A DNA stretch of 64,000 bases from Isoetes taiwanensis (GCA_021234155.1 JAJEKV010000056.1:2773330-2837329), one strand, 5' to 3'. Positions 10,839 through 22,264 are shown, counted from the stretch's first letter. Numbers and translations are program-made. The notes: generated from the sequence alone by a model not told the origin.

Positions 10839-11956
10839 ACATGCGGCATCCCGGCACCAATACCAACACCCTCCCAAAATAATAAAGAAGATAAACATAA
10901 GATAAAGAGTCACAGGAACAGTAATTCCAAGTTCATATTGTATGCATGAGTCTTCAAGACCAATTCGTGAGAAAGAATTTTCGCTTTTTGTCCATCTTCC
11001 ATCTTTTAAACAAAACATAGCAGGGAGTAAAAAGTCCTGTTACCTGCACCCAAAACAACAAAAACAAGCATTAGTATGGTTGCCATGCTGAGGGTAGCAG
11101 GTGTCATGGGACTTTTTAGGTTTATGCCCCTTCACCCTGCTTGCTTCACAAACATATCATGGGGTAAGGACATTTATGAGAAAGACTGTTCAAGACAGCA
11201 CACAACTGTCTACTGCACTTCTAAGTTACAAGTCATCAGTTATATCCTTCAAATATGCATCAGCTGAACAATAAGCATATGGATCTCTAAATCAAGTCTG
11301 CTATTTCTCAAGATTACCAGTATATTCCTGTTTACAATTATAAGCTGCATATATATTCCACATACAATTGCATTGAACTTATGTTTATTTCTAAGTTTAC
11401 ATAAGCACTGCAACATATTTCAGATAAGTTATATCAATTTATACTCCTGTAGATATCATTATGTAGATGTCTTGCTCTATATTGGTAACAGCATATCTGG
11501 TTTACTTTCACCTTAAAAGACATTACTAAGTCTCATTCTCAGCAATTTTCAAGCATAGAACATATGACTCAGACTGGTGCATCCAATACTCTTGTTAAAA
11601 ACTTTCTTAGGATCCTGCTGGCTGTAATATAGATTCATCTTATCTTATAATGAAAACTAAGCAATATCAGGCTATATGCATTCATATAGTGGCAGTATAA
11701 ATCCGTAGCTTACATTAACATCTAGTGAACAATCAAATCCAGCATGTATTCGGCTTAAAAAACTTTGCTAAAAATTTCACATGTCAATATTCCAGGAGCT
11801 TAAGCATCAAACCATTACATTATAACTTTCTATTAAAACAATATTTAGCAGCTCCTGGCTACTATTTTTTAGATCTACCATATCCCATGATAAAGCAGGA
11901 TGAATTTAAAGCCTAATCTAATCCTGAAGACATAGAAAATGGTTTAATCATATAGA

Positions 11957-12600
11957 ACCTGAGAAGTGCGCTCCAGCCCACTGGATTTGCAAGGAATTTG
12001 GTCAGCTACATGCTTCAAGCCTGTAGATCTGCTTGCCTTGGACATTGCAAGACCCATGTTCATTTCCTTTTCTGTGTTTTTGTTTGTGGCATTCATCTCT
12101 GCAGTAGGAAGTTTAGCAGTCCCCTGATTGGAAATCCCCTCTTAAACATTCACACTGCTTCCAATTGCCCCTGAACTAATCTTTGGTTCAGAGACCTTTG
12201 CAATCTTATGATACTGGAACAAATTCTTCTTGCTGCTATTATTCATTTTTTTTTGTGCCAGCCTTTTTCTAGTAGCAAAATTTAGATCTCCTTTCTTTCT
12301 TCCCATCTCACTGCTCATCTGCGGAAGTGTAGATACACAAAATATAGGGGGATCCGCACAGGGCAGTGCGGATTTTGCATCTTTATAAAAGCCCATAATC
12401 TTCATATATAGTCATACCGGCTATTCTTAACCCAGACTCGTTTTATATGGCTTACGTTCCCAGCACTTATACAAACAGGACAGTCCTTACCATTTCTGTT
12501 ATATGTGTGCAAGCTGTAATGATGTGGCCAGAGCTTTTCTCTGGCCGGATTACTGGAGTAGGCTTGCCGAGAAACAGTAGTTCACTTTGCCCTAAAATCA
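11957..12600 (-). pseudogene. Unrecognised decayed gene, two exon-like blocks
   Basis: The upstream block (about 12490-12600, minus) reads FLGKPTPVIRPEKSSGHII and ends ACAGAAATG followed by a GTAAG donor. The downstream block (about 11957-12405) is Lys/Ser-rich (RKKGDLNFATRKRLAQKK), has one in-frame TAA after GSSVNV (near 12142) and then continues in the same frame (EGISNQGTAKLPTAEMN onward) for about 60 residues. A single stop inside an otherwise open, protein-like frame suggests a recently lost gene. The basic, low-complexity composition would suit a nuclear protein, but I do not recognise the family and assign no function. Confidence 0.4.
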
Positions 12601-15600
12601 TACGATAATAGGTTAACCTGTTAGACAATTCGGTAAATCAAATGCCATATTTCCCAAAGGTTATTGTTGTATTATCATTAATCATGCAAGGCCTTTATGT
12701 ATAGTTCCGGATAGCCTCAGAATAAAAGATATTTCCGTGCCATCAAGTATAATTTGTATTTTGCTTTTTCCTAGCACAAGCATTTTGCCTTTTACCAAGT
12801 AACACACGTTTCACCAATGTCCATGTCTAAACTTAGGCCTTACCATATCATGAACTTTGACCTGTAACTCATGTGCAACGTTATTCAAGTATTTCTAGCT
12901 ATAAGTAACTACTTTTTGTTCCAAATTAGGAGTCTGAAAATAGCTATTAAATATTTTTGCATAGAAACTATGTTTAATCAACCCCTCAAAAAGGGTACCT
13001 GAATTACCTAAATTGTCACACTTGTCACGAACAAATCTTCAAAATGGATTTTTTTTAGGGAATTTTAGGGAATCTTTCAAAGATTCCTTCTGAAGTGCGT
13101 TTGGAGCAAATAAGTGCGTTTTTTTTTTATATTTTATTGATAAAGAAAATGGTGCTAAGACCTTATTACACGCCTCATAATAGGCTAGATTGGAAGTATT
13201 TGTACCACACTAAGCTTGAATATCTCTCAGGATAATGATCTGACTTGGTCAGGGACTTCACCTTTATCCTCCTACAACTTTTTTGTGCCAGTCTAAATCA
13301 TCTGACCCAAAGATTCAATTCATTCTCGGCTGCTACATCAATTTGAGTCAAGGTTCCATTTTCTAGAAATGGAAAAGGTATGAAAACTTTGAGTTTTTTA
13401 TTCTTTCAATATATTTATCTTCCATAGACTGATCACCTTAAGTGATCTGGAGGTCCTAACCCCAATTTGGGTTTATACTCAAGTTGGCTTATTGTGGTTG
13501 ACCTTTGAAGCCAGGTTGAGGGTCAACATATATACCCGAATATGCCCGTATTTTGGATCTTTAGGAATTTCGGCCAAGGTCTTTTAGGGATACTATGATT
13601 TTATTATGGAAATCTAGCAAACTTTGGACCATAGGGTAGTATAGCCATGTGATCCTTCAAATTTATAGTCATTTGTGCAACGTTATTCAGTATTTCCAGC
13701 TAGCCCCAGGCTTATTTACTGCATGTTTTCATGTTAAAGCACCATAATGTGCATCTTGGTTTTTCATAGCCTAGGTATTTCAAAGATTACCAAGTAACAT
13801 TGTGAAGTATACATACCTAAGTTTAACCATTGGTCTTTACTTTTCTTCAACTTCGGACTCAACTCTGGCATGCTTTATCATGCCTACCATAGTCATTTAA
13901 ACATTTATTATAAAAAAAAAAAAAACTAGCAGAACTGCAGGGTTGGGAAGAAGGCTAGGCAGTCGGGTTCGCGTTGGTTTTTCTTCTAGCAAAAAGGCGC
14001 AACAGAAGGCTTGGGCGATTTTAGGCGTGGATTTAGTTTCTCATTACAAAAGCATGTAGGAGACAAACTACTTTTAGAACATGCATCATAGGCATGCCTA
14101 CAAGTCGGATATGACGAGCACATGCATGGGCTTCAGGAATTGGAACATTAAGCTTCACTTTGTTTGTCATGCAAGAATGGAACACATATCCCCAAGGAAT
14201 AAGACATGCTTGGAAATCATTACAAAGGAAACTATAAGCTAAAGGTTATGCCCAATAAGTGAAATGTACTTGAAGAAATTAACGGGAGGTTCTGCATACA
14301 TGATCTAGTGGCCCATTTGGTTACCTGAGTTTACCAAAAAAATTACACAAGTGAAAGTAATCCTCAGTTTCCTTGTGAGTATCCATTGGACGCTGAAATA
14401 GGAAATGCCTTATGTAAACATGCAATGTCTTGTACAGTGTAGGTTATGGTACGGTACCTTTTGAGTACCTACTGTACTAGATAGGATGTAGTAGGTACAG
14501 AACGTTTTTATGCATGCTGCTTGGATTCAGTTTCTCATTAGGAAAGCATGTACCAGACAAACTATTTTAAATTGAAATTAATAATATTCTTTGAATGATG
14601 AAAAACCCACGTTGCGATTGAGGTGTTGCTTTAGCTTTTCATGTTGTTAGATTAAGTAGATTAAAACCATGGAAGGCTAGATTCAAACCATGATCAAAAC
14701 CATGATTAAATAGATTATAGTAGGCAAATGAAATGTGGATGTTATTTACTTCACTTGAGATATTGGATTATAAATGCGTTTAGTTTTTAGTGTTGTTAAA
14801 TTTTGCTTCTTCTTTTAACATACCACTACTTTCTTGTTTTGGACGGGTTGATTACTAGATTGTTGTAGCCTATAGTGGTGGTTTGTTGTTGTTGGATTAT
14901 CTTTTTAATTGATTAGCTTTTTTCTTATTGTTGGTAGTATGAAGTATTGGATTTTGACATGATCATGAAATGGTTTATACTTGGCAATGTCCTTGGGTCA
15001 TTTTTTCGTTCGACTTCATTTATTAATGGCATGATCATGTCGTGACATTTGTTGTCTAGCTTATGTAGCTCTAGTCCTTTGAGTATCTATGTCAAATGTT
15101 AAGATAGGTGGATAGGCTAGGCTTTCAGATAAGGTGACACTCAAAGTTATTCCATTCCAACTCAACTATTTGGACATGTGGATAGCTTAGGCTTTGAGAT
15201 AAGTGTTGTTTTTGGGTTGCCCCTAGGGGGGCAAACCCTTGTTTATGTGGGCTTGTGGCATATCCTAGGTATATGCTAGAATATCCCTAGAATATGCTGG
15301 TGACTGCTCAAAACCCATTGTCGCCTGTAAACTGGCGGTCTTGTGGGTTCTGGATTGCGAATGTTGCAACCGGGTAACTGGCAGGGCAGGAGAAGCTCCA
15401 ATCTGATGCTGCTGGACCTTTACTGTTTGGATGGATCATGCTGCCATGGGTTTTCCAGCATCGATGGTGGAATAGGTACGATAGCCCTTTCAATTTAGTA
15501 CGAAAGTTTTAGATTTGCATTTTTTTGCGACTTGGATGCTTTCGATTTCTGTCGGATCAAATCCTACAAGAGTATTGCCTGGTAGGTTGGATCTGAGGAG

Positions 15601-15890
15601 GCAAAACATACAGGCCATGTAACAGAATGGCCATCGGAGAAAATCTATAATCTGCCATAGCTGGGAGTTCCAAAACCCAACTCCAACTCATTAGTACATA
15701 AGTGGCCAGCTTGGGGATGAATGTCGACGAAAATAATACAGAAGGTTAATAGTTTTGTTGCTGGATATATGCTAAAGATTTCCCGAACCTTTTTCAATCT
15801 ATATCATGCCATGGAATCAGGTTGTCTAAAAGATGTATCAAACTTATCAAGTATAAACAATACAGGAAGTTGTGAAGGAGTATATTTATA
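12601..15890. other. Long non-coding stretch with small repeats
   Basis: No supported gene. A block of about 55 bp (TTAGTTTCTCATTA, then AAGCATGTA, then GACAAACTA) occurs at 14028-14080 and in diverged form at 14518-14570. A near-palindrome, GGGTTGCCCC-TAGG-GGGCAAACCC, lies around 15214. A weak repeat of GTGGATAG-(C/G)CTTAGGCTTT-like words occurs near 15110 and 15180. The minus frame at 15308-15493 is unremarkable. Confidence 0.45.
13924..13959 (+). repeat. Dispersed repeat, inverted partner at 46321-46356
   Basis: AACTAGCAGAACTGCAGGGT and the following TGGGAAGAAGGCTAGG occur here on the plus strand and on the minus strand at 46321-46356 without a mismatch over about 36 bp. Weaker similarity continues on both sides. 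An A-run directly precedes it here. It is probably the end of an uncharacterised interspersed repeat. Confidence 0.7.
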
Positions 15891-15895
15891 ATAAC

Positions 15896-15946
15896 GTGAT
15901 GTGAATTTTATTCGACGAGGACGTCGAATCTTAAAGGGGATAAGAA
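15896..15946 (+). other. Internal remnant with polypurine tract upstream of the LTR
   Basis: TTCGACGAGGACGTCGAA followed by TTAAAGGGGATAAGAA is the usual 3' end of a Ty3/gypsy internal region: a frame end with Arg-Thr-Ser-like coding and a polypurine tract (15933-15946) that primes plus-strand synthesis. It directly precedes the LTR start TGTGATGTGAATTTT. The word GTGATGTGAATTTTATT also occurs before it (15896), so about 50 bp is bracketed by direct repeats. Only this scrap of the neighbouring internal region remains. Confidence 0.65.
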
Positions 15947-17128
15947 TGTGATGTGAATTTTATTGTGGTATTTGTTCTAAGCTATATTAAATAAATAAGG
16001 AGATGACGTGGCATAAGAGGTGATGTGGCAACGAAATAATTGGAGGAGGTTAGAATTAGGGAAAGGGAAAAACGTGAGAAAGAGGAAGGAAGAAAGAGAT
16101 TTCGTGATTGAAAGAGAGAGAGAGAGATAAGAAGGTTTCAAGGAAGCGATTTAGAGGTAAGAAAATGTCTGATGTTTTGTTAAAGGAAGGATAATCCATC
16201 TTAAGAACATGGGGTAATCATGGGCTACAGTATCAAAGAAAAAAACACAGGCTGCCTTATAAATTTCGTTATTCATTTCTGCTTAAAAGAAACCATGAAT
16301 AGCTCGGTTTTCAGCGAACCCAAAGGCCGAAATCCCTGGCTAATCGATCACCAGCTGTTAGATCCCCCTGAAATCGTCAAAATCACTTACCTCCATGCTT
16401 TACTTGAATTTTCGGCCGAGTTTTTATGAAGAGCCGTAGTTTCACCCTGTAGATTCCGGAACTGCCCTTATAGGGTTTTCTGCATAATATTTCAGAACTT
16501 CATGGTTGAATATTAAAAGAATGCTTAACTTAAATGTTTCTAATGCTTGGTGAGTTGGTTAAGCCTGTTATTTGTGAATTGAATGGTGAGGGTTCAATTC
16601 CTCTTGCTAACAATTATTGCCTTCATAAGATTTCCTTTTAATGGGTAAGCCTTTATTTGTGAATTGAATGGCTAGGGTTCAATTCCTCTTGCTAAAAATT
16701 ATGCTTCATATAATATTTCCTTTTAATAGTGAGAATAGGTTACCTTCAAAATGTATTTTGATCATAAGATTCTCTCCAAGTTAGCATTTCTGTAGAAATA
16801 CTTAGAATCGTTCATGTTGCTAGCCTGGATGGCACTTTGGTCTGCCCACAACTCTCCGGGGAGAATAAGCAGAAACCGAGGCCGTGAGTGTTAAGCACTC
16901 AGCACTAGCGAGTGGGCACTGACGAAGCTCGCTAGTGCGGACTCGACGCTGGTCACGTCGATTTGCTTCTGGGTGAAGGTTTTTCCCCGAGCTAGAGACC
17001 CGTAGCTTAGGAAGACCGCAACATATTACTTAGGACTTGGGGACGGCGTGTAGGTTCTGCACCTGTGAGATCTTAGGCATGTGTGAAGTATTTCCGTAAC
17101 AGCAAGTGTCGGGCGAAGGACCGTCACA
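15947..17128 (+). mobile_element. Ty3/gypsy long terminal repeat (1182 bp)
   Basis: The LTR starts TGTG after a polypurine tract and ends CCGTCACA just before a primer-binding site, so it has TG...CA ends. Parts recur at 22355-22490 (from the AAGAAAAAAACACAGG block) and 24865-25150 (CTGCCCACAACTCTCCGGGG onward), which supports a repeat rather than unique DNA. It contains a tandem tRNA-like repeat at 16548-16735. The sequence 16836-17110 is GC-richer and highly similar to the 24.9-kb copy. Its left neighbour is another element's PPT and its right neighbour is a PBS; no target-site duplication could be read. Confidence 0.75.
16548..16735 (+). repeat. Tandem tRNA-like repeat inside the LTR
   Basis: Two units of about 85 bp (from AAGCC at 16561 and AAGCC at 16647) share TTTGTGAATTGAATGG, GGGTTCAATTCCTCTTGCTA and TTTCCTTTTAAT. 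The first is preceded by TGGTGAGTTGGTTAAGCC, close to the A box of Leu/Ser-type tRNAs. GGGTTCAATTCC (16590-16601 and 16675-16686) resembles a B box. It is probably a decayed tRNA-derived fragment duplicated within the LTR. No clover-leaf can be drawn with confidence, so it is not called a tRNA gene. Confidence 0.55.
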
Positions 17129-17132
17129 AAAT

Positions 17133-17145
17133 TGGTATCAGAGCC
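17133..17145 (+). other. Primer-binding site (initiator tRNA-Met type)
   Basis: TGGTATCAGAGCC lies four bases after the LTR end and matches the standard plant retrotransposon PBS complementary to the 3' end of initiator methionine tRNA. It marks the start of the internal region that carries gag at 20.2 kb. Confidence 0.9.
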
Positions 17146-17371
17146 AATCACGGGTTGAACCTAGTTATTGTTTAAAAAAAAAAAAAAAGAGAGCATGAGA
17201 ACTGAATTCAAAGTAATCCTTATTTTACAATGACTTCATAGGATGCCAACATATTATGTCCAAGGTATTAGGGCTATTACTTTTTCCTAAGTGGAGTACC
17301 TTTTTACTATGGAACCTGTGGTAGAGTTATACAAATTGGTAATATGTTTGAACATGTTGGAATATCCTATA

Positions 17372-18700
17372 GTGATAAAGATAAAGATAAATTTTTATCG
17401 TCCGCGAAAACCCAACAGGGTTATGGGATCCATACAAGAAAAGGGGGCAGAAGCCCAAACAGCCGGAGCAAAGAAGGCAAAAGCCCAAACAAATCCCAAG
17501 GACAAAGCCACAAAGAAAACAAAGGGCCAAGGCCCAAAGAAAACATGAGGGCAAAAAGCCCCAGTACAAACAAACAGGATGAACATGCTCATGGATGCTA
17601 AGGATATTAGTGCTATTGAGATATTCTAGACATAACCTATCCATGGATTGGAAGGCCAATGGTCTAGAATAATCGCTGCTCCTCCTCGATAAACTGCCCA
17701 TTTCTTATGCTGGCGCGCTTCCCTTACTCTACAGAGTTCGTCTCTGCGCTTGCACAACTGTATTGGAGAAAGATCCTCCTGTACCGAGAATGCAGTCCCC
17801 TTTAGGTGGTTGCCATGCTGAAGAATATGGAGCCGACTGCGAACGAGAAGGTGACGAGACCGATTAGGACGCGTTGCTCCCACCCGAACAGCACTCACAA
17901 TTCCAGTAGCAGGAACGTGCATTGTCTCCGTAAAAAATTTCCTTGCTACCTCCAAATCTGTCTGTCCTTCTGCATCCGTCTCTATAACCCCTATAATCCG
18001 CAAATTAAGGGTCGGTGTATCAGTCATAGAGGCATCCTGGGAGCTAGCAGGAACCCTGTATGGTGGCAAGTCGGACTGTGAGACCTGAGTCTCTGCATCA
18101 ACACAGTGTCTGACCTCAGTCTGCATCTCTGCATTAACACAATGTCTAGCCTCAGTCTGAATCTCTGCATCAACACACTGTGTTGTCTCGGAGGCGGCCT
18201 CAGGGTCAGATGTGTGTACGGAAGCATATAAAACATCTGCATTCTCACCACCCTGATTTGCTGAATGTGGCACGAAGTCCTTCAGCAACTGCAGTAACTC
18301 TGTCCAACGCTCAACAGAAATAGTGAGAGATGTGGCCACATTTCCTCCCTCAGAATAAATGGCATAGAGATGATTCCGGAGTGGAGGCGGAAAACAGTGA
18401 GCCTGGAGAGCGAGGGTGCTGTTGAACCCAATCCTAAGAGGCTGCTGGGGCCCAAATAGAGAGGAAGGCAAACTGATTGGAGCAGTTGGTGTCAGGCCAT
18501 GAAGCTGGGTCCGAGATCGGGAGCTCGGAGGACGTGGCGGAGACTGTGGGAGCAAGGGCTGCACTATTGGCGGTGGTTTCGCCCTGGCCATTCGCACTCC
18601 AAAGCGCTGGTTATTGGGTGTCCTGTGGCTCATGGTGTGCAGAGGTTAAATGCAGGAGTGCAGAGGAAATTGGGACAGCAGGATTGGTGACAGATGGTTG
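17372..18700 (-). mobile_element. ORF1-only LINE derivative (half-LINE)
   Basis: On the minus strand an intact ORF1 (18633 to 17626) is followed by only about 250 bp of 3' UTR and the tail; no endonuclease or RT is present. The 3' end has the family stem-loop (17397-17431) and a short (TTTATC)n tail at 17372-17392. The 3' UTR resembles those at 32.4-32.6 and 61.6-61.9 kb. The 5' limit is uncertain (near 18700 or beyond). It lies in the leader of the gypsy element, between the PBS (17133) and gag (20171), so it is probably nested. No target-site duplication was found. The layout parallels mammalian HAL1, which keeps L1 ORF1 and moves in trans; mobility here is inference. Confidence 0.65.
17626..18633 (-). 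CDS. LINE ORF1 protein (RNA-binding), 335 codons, intact
   Basis: The frame is uninterrupted from ATG to stop. Residues 1-70 are Pro/Arg/Ser-rich. Three tandem 14-residue repeats follow around residues 155-195, each with the pattern (C)VxAExQTExRH, matching a 42-bp DNA period at 18080-18187. From about residue 210 there is an RRM-like fold (LNLRIIGV, then VARKFFTETMHV, then RSRHLLVRS) and the C-terminal domain (LSPIQLCKRRDELCRVREAR). The same landmarks occur in the LINE ORF1 at 51.7-52.1 kb (IRKFFSDTMHL; LTPSQIEVRKREWARV). ORF1 proteins bind LINE RNA and form the RNP. The frame is intact although most neighbours are broken, which points to a recent insertion or to selection. Confidence 0.82.
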   Translation of the reverse strand: MSHRTPNNQRFGVRMARAKPPPIVQPLLPQSPPRPPSSRSRTQLHGLTPTAPISLPSSLFGPQQPLRIGFNSTLALQAHCFPPPLRNHLYAIYSEGGNVATSLTISVERWTELLQLLKDFVPHSANQGGENADVLYASVHTSDPEAASETTQCVDAEIQTEARHCVNAEMQTEVRHCVDAETQVSQSDLPPYRVPASSQDASMTDTPTLNLRIIGVIETDAEGQTDLEVARKFFTETMHVPATGIVSAVRVGATRPNRSRHLLVRSRLHILQHGNHLKGTAFSVQEDLSPIQLCKRRDELCRVREARQHKKWAVYRGGAAIILDHWPSNPWIGYV

Positions 18701-20170
18701 ATGCTAAAGAAGGGGTTGTTGCAGAGAAATTCATGCTAGAACCAACCAAGTCTAGATCTGATTGATGAGCCCCTACATGTTTCCTGCAGCATCGAGAGGC
18801 TTCCGATTGCCTTCTTTTTCAATAAAACCCCTACCTGCAGGGTGCGGGTTGCTGAACCAAGGCGGCGCTGGGAGTTCCAATCAGGGATTGGTTTGAGATT
18901 TATTTTATTGTGCTGGGTTCACTGTCGGCCAAGGTAAAAGGGAATGACAGGAAAAAAACAGAAAGATTTAACCAAGCAAAACCTGTGCCGCCAGCAGATG
19001 CCGCCGAGCAAAGCCTTGGCAGAACTGTATAGTGTGGGGTAGGTATGATCCTTTGAGTATAGCTGTTATTTCCTATCCCATAAATGAGGGTATATTGGAG
19101 GTATGATTGCATCAATGACTCATTGGAGGTAGTTCTGGATTGTTTACCACCTAGCATAGATAGAACTTGTGTTGTTACTGATTTGTGTTAGGGTCTTTAT
19201 CCATTCCCTTTTGACAATTACTACTTTGTCACCCCCTCGAGTAACTCACAATGTAACTGAAAAAAATTGGAACTTTTAACCTAGAATCTTTTTGTCACAT
19301 AGAAAATAGCAATTTTCTATTTTCCATCCATACAAGAGTTAGAGGTGATGAAATAGACAGTGTCAGTGTGGCCATAATTTGTCTTAAGTCAGGGTGTGTA
19401 CACGCCATAAAATAATCATTATTAAGCCATTCCTACACAATTGTTACACTCATAACAATTGCTTTCCAACCAAGATGGAGGACCATGACATAATCGCTAT
19501 TTTTCCTTGTGATTAATTTGGGATTAATGTTGTGTGTACATGAACTTGCAATATTGGAAAGTGAATAATAATATTAAAAAAAAAAGTGTGTAATCGATTT
19601 TTAATTAACATAGGTTGATTGCAATTAGCAGTAAGCACTGAAAACACATAGGACATGCCTATGTGGACCTGACACAATCATAGCAGAGCGAAATGCTGGA
19701 CACGCAGGACACGCCGGACACATATGTGAAACCCGTGGAACAGGTGGAACCCGAAGTAGCGAAGTTATGATTGTGGGAGGTCAATCCACCAGTGGGTAGC
19801 ATATGGCTATGTTAAGAAACATGCTGCTTCCCCTTCCAACTTGAGGAAGCTCAAGGAATAGAGGCAGGTCTTACAAGTGTAGGACTGGAGTGGGCGGCTG
19901 GTGGTTTGCTAACTGTTAATGTCTAAATTCTGTGTGATATTAGCCAATTAATCTAGTTCAGGATATGGTTGCTTAATGGATGTAAGACAATAAATTAAAT
20001 GAATGGGCACAGATAATAAGTAAGGAATGTGGTGACTATGTCATGGCCTCTATAAGAATCATGGGAGCAGAACATGATTATAGAGATCTGTTTTGAAAGT
20101 TCAGATAGTTTGATGTCATTTCAAGACATTTAGAGAGCTCATTGAGTACAAACTTTTATGTATTTCCCAG
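18701..20170 (+). other. Gypsy leader and flanking DNA, no supported gene
   Basis: Between the half-LINE and gag there are no long frames. Part must be the untranslated leader of the gypsy element. A minus frame at 18900-19157 has no domain. AT-rich DNA with short A-runs. Confidence 0.4.
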
Positions 20171-21127
20171 ATGGAACCACTTCTTAGAGAACACCTATCC
20201 AGTCCTCATCATGCTACTAATAATGCCGATCGGGAGGAGGATAATTTTGACACAATGAGGAAAACTTTAGAATCCTCTATGTTGCAAGCTTTCTTAAGCT
20301 TTCAAACCAGCATAGAGAACCAACTTACTGACCTGAATCGAGCTAGCGCAGAACAAATGCAAAACTTGCAAATGCAAATCGAAAATCTGCGACAAGGGCA
20401 AAGACAGGTCAGGGATCATTAATTTGCAAGCTGTTTAAGGGAAATTTTCTTAATCCTGATTGATTAAACAGGGAGATGTGGGAGGTCCACCAGTATTGAG
20501 AGCACCTAGTGGGAGAAGCCACCAACAAGGATCTTCGATGCCCTTAAGCTCGCACTCTAGGAGGAGGAAAAGGAACAAAGAAGAGGATATGGCATCATCT
20601 ACACCTATGAGCCAAGGGAAGGAAAGTTCTCAAGTACAAAAGAAGTCATCTGCTTTAAAGGAGATTGCCAAGAAATATAAGTTGGAACTATTTGATGGTT
20701 GTGATAAGGATGGAGTTAAGACAGAAGCTTGGATTCATAAGGTTGAAAATTATTTTGTTGTAAGACAAGTTCCTAAGGAAGAAAAGGTGGGAGTGGTGGC
20801 ATTGAGCCTGACTGGGAACGCTTTAATGTGGTGGAATCGTCATAAGGCAGCACATGGGGTGACTGATGAAGAAGTCGCTTGGGAGACTTTCAAGGAACTC
20901 TTCGTATCGAAATATTGTCCACCTTCATTTCATATTATACAGATGAACAAATTCATGGAGTGTAAACAGAAAGGGCAATCCTTGGATAATTATATACAAG
21001 AATTCTCTACTTTGGAACGACATTGTCCAAAGTTAGATTCAAAGGCAAGAATCATTCTGTTAAGCAAGCATCATTCTCTAAATGAGGTGTTATAAAAGTA
21101 ATAATTAGTCTTTAACTACAGGAATTA
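20171..21127 (+). mobile_element. Ty3/gypsy gag region (broken)
   Basis: The first frame (20171-20422) starts MEPLLREHLSS and contains a likely coiled coil (LESSMLQAFLSFQTSIENQ and following). The second frame (20460-21095) holds the retrotransposon gag domain (AWIHKVENYF, then LTGNALMWWNR, then FKELFVSKYCPP). The two are separated by a short gap with a stop. At about 21050-21125 some 80 bp of AT-rich DNA interrupts the domain before ELTSRFVQGLD resumes, giving a premature stop at 21095. Gag forms the virus-like particle. The element is on the same strand as its LTR and PBS. Confidence 0.88.
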
Positions 21128-22264
21128 ACTAGTCGCTTTGTGCAAGGACTAGATATAGAGCTTAAAAAATTAGTTGGATGTGATCAACTTACCTTGGAAG
21201 AAGCGGAGCACAAGGCTCGATATTTCGAGAGCATCCTTAAGGAGGAGAAGAATGCCAACCGTAGGGAGCAACAAAGAGGAAATTTCCAGAGGAATTATAG
21301 AGATGAATCAAACTCTCAGGTCCATCAAACTTCTCATAATATTCCTAAGTTACCTTTGAATGCAATGTCACAGATGGATGAAGAAAAGAAGAAGGTTGAA
21401 TATGATAAGTGCATGAAGGAGAATTTATGCTTTTACTGTAAGCAAAAGGGGCATAGGGCACGTTTTTGTACTAAGAAGAATAACTCAAATGCCAAAGTTC
21501 AAGGATCTCAGAATGTGGGGGCAATGAGAGCTCATCAGGCAACTCTCATGGATTTAGAGGAAGATATACAAGTTTGTGCAGCCGTTGATCAAGGAACAAC
21601 ACAGTTGCAGGCACATGTAGTGCAAGTTGAAGGTAAAATCAATGAAGTTCCTTTTAATATTTTGATTGATACGGGAGCCACTCACAATTTTATTTCACCA
21701 AGGCTTGTCAAGTTGTTTGGGTTGAATACTAACCAACAAGCCTTAAGAATGGTGAAAATGGCTGATGGTAAGCGAAAAGCTACCAGTGAGTATGTGCATG
21801 CATTAAAATTGAAAGTGCAAGGAATGCCTACAATTGCAAATTTCCATGTGCTTCAGCTAGGCTCATATGATATGATTATAGGCATGGAATGGCTTAGTGA
21901 GGTGCATGCTATAGTAGATTGTCATGAAAGAGTTGTGAGAGTAAAATCTAAGGAACATCAAGAATTATATACATTGGAAGGATTGAATAAGCAGTATTTT
22001 ACTCCTAAGCCCATTAGTCGCAAGCAAATCAAGAGGGCAATTAGGAAGCATGAAAGGTTGGGGTTGCTTGTACTCAAAGGGTCAGGAGAGATTAATCAAG
22101 TATACATGAATGATGTGCAGGACATCCTCGAGGAGTTCAAGGAAGTGTTTCCGGAAGAGTTGACGGAGTTACCCCGCGAAGATATGTTGATCATGCGATT
22201 GAATTGGTTCCAGGAGCTTCTCCTCCATCAAAAGCTCCATATAGATTTGCTTTGTCAGAGTTAA
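21122..22264 (+). mobile_element. Ty3/gypsy gag C-terminus, zinc knuckle and protease
   Basis: One frame carries the gag C-terminus (ELTSRFVQGLD, then LTLEEAEHKARYFE), a CCHC zinc knuckle CFYCKQKGHRARFC (C-x2-C-x4-H-x4-C, about 21430) and an aspartic protease with the catalytic ILIDTGATHNFI (about 21660) and later MIIGMEWL. The connector to RT ([13 protein letters not shown]) is present and then shifts frame near 22200. Zinc knuckle and protease look intact, so damage is confined to the frame breaks at both ends. Its role in the element is RNA packaging and polyprotein cleavage. Confidence 0.9.

Noticed and set aside
16836-17110. GC-rich conserved block also at 24.9 kb, at first thought to be an RNA gene
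   Set aside because: It lies inside the LTR and ends at its CA terminus next to the PBS; no rRNA or tRNA structure.
17327-17701. 124-codon minus frame rich in Phe, Leu and Cys
   Set aside because: It overlaps the half-LINE 3' UTR and crosses its tail into the flank; composition comes from G/T-rich UTR.
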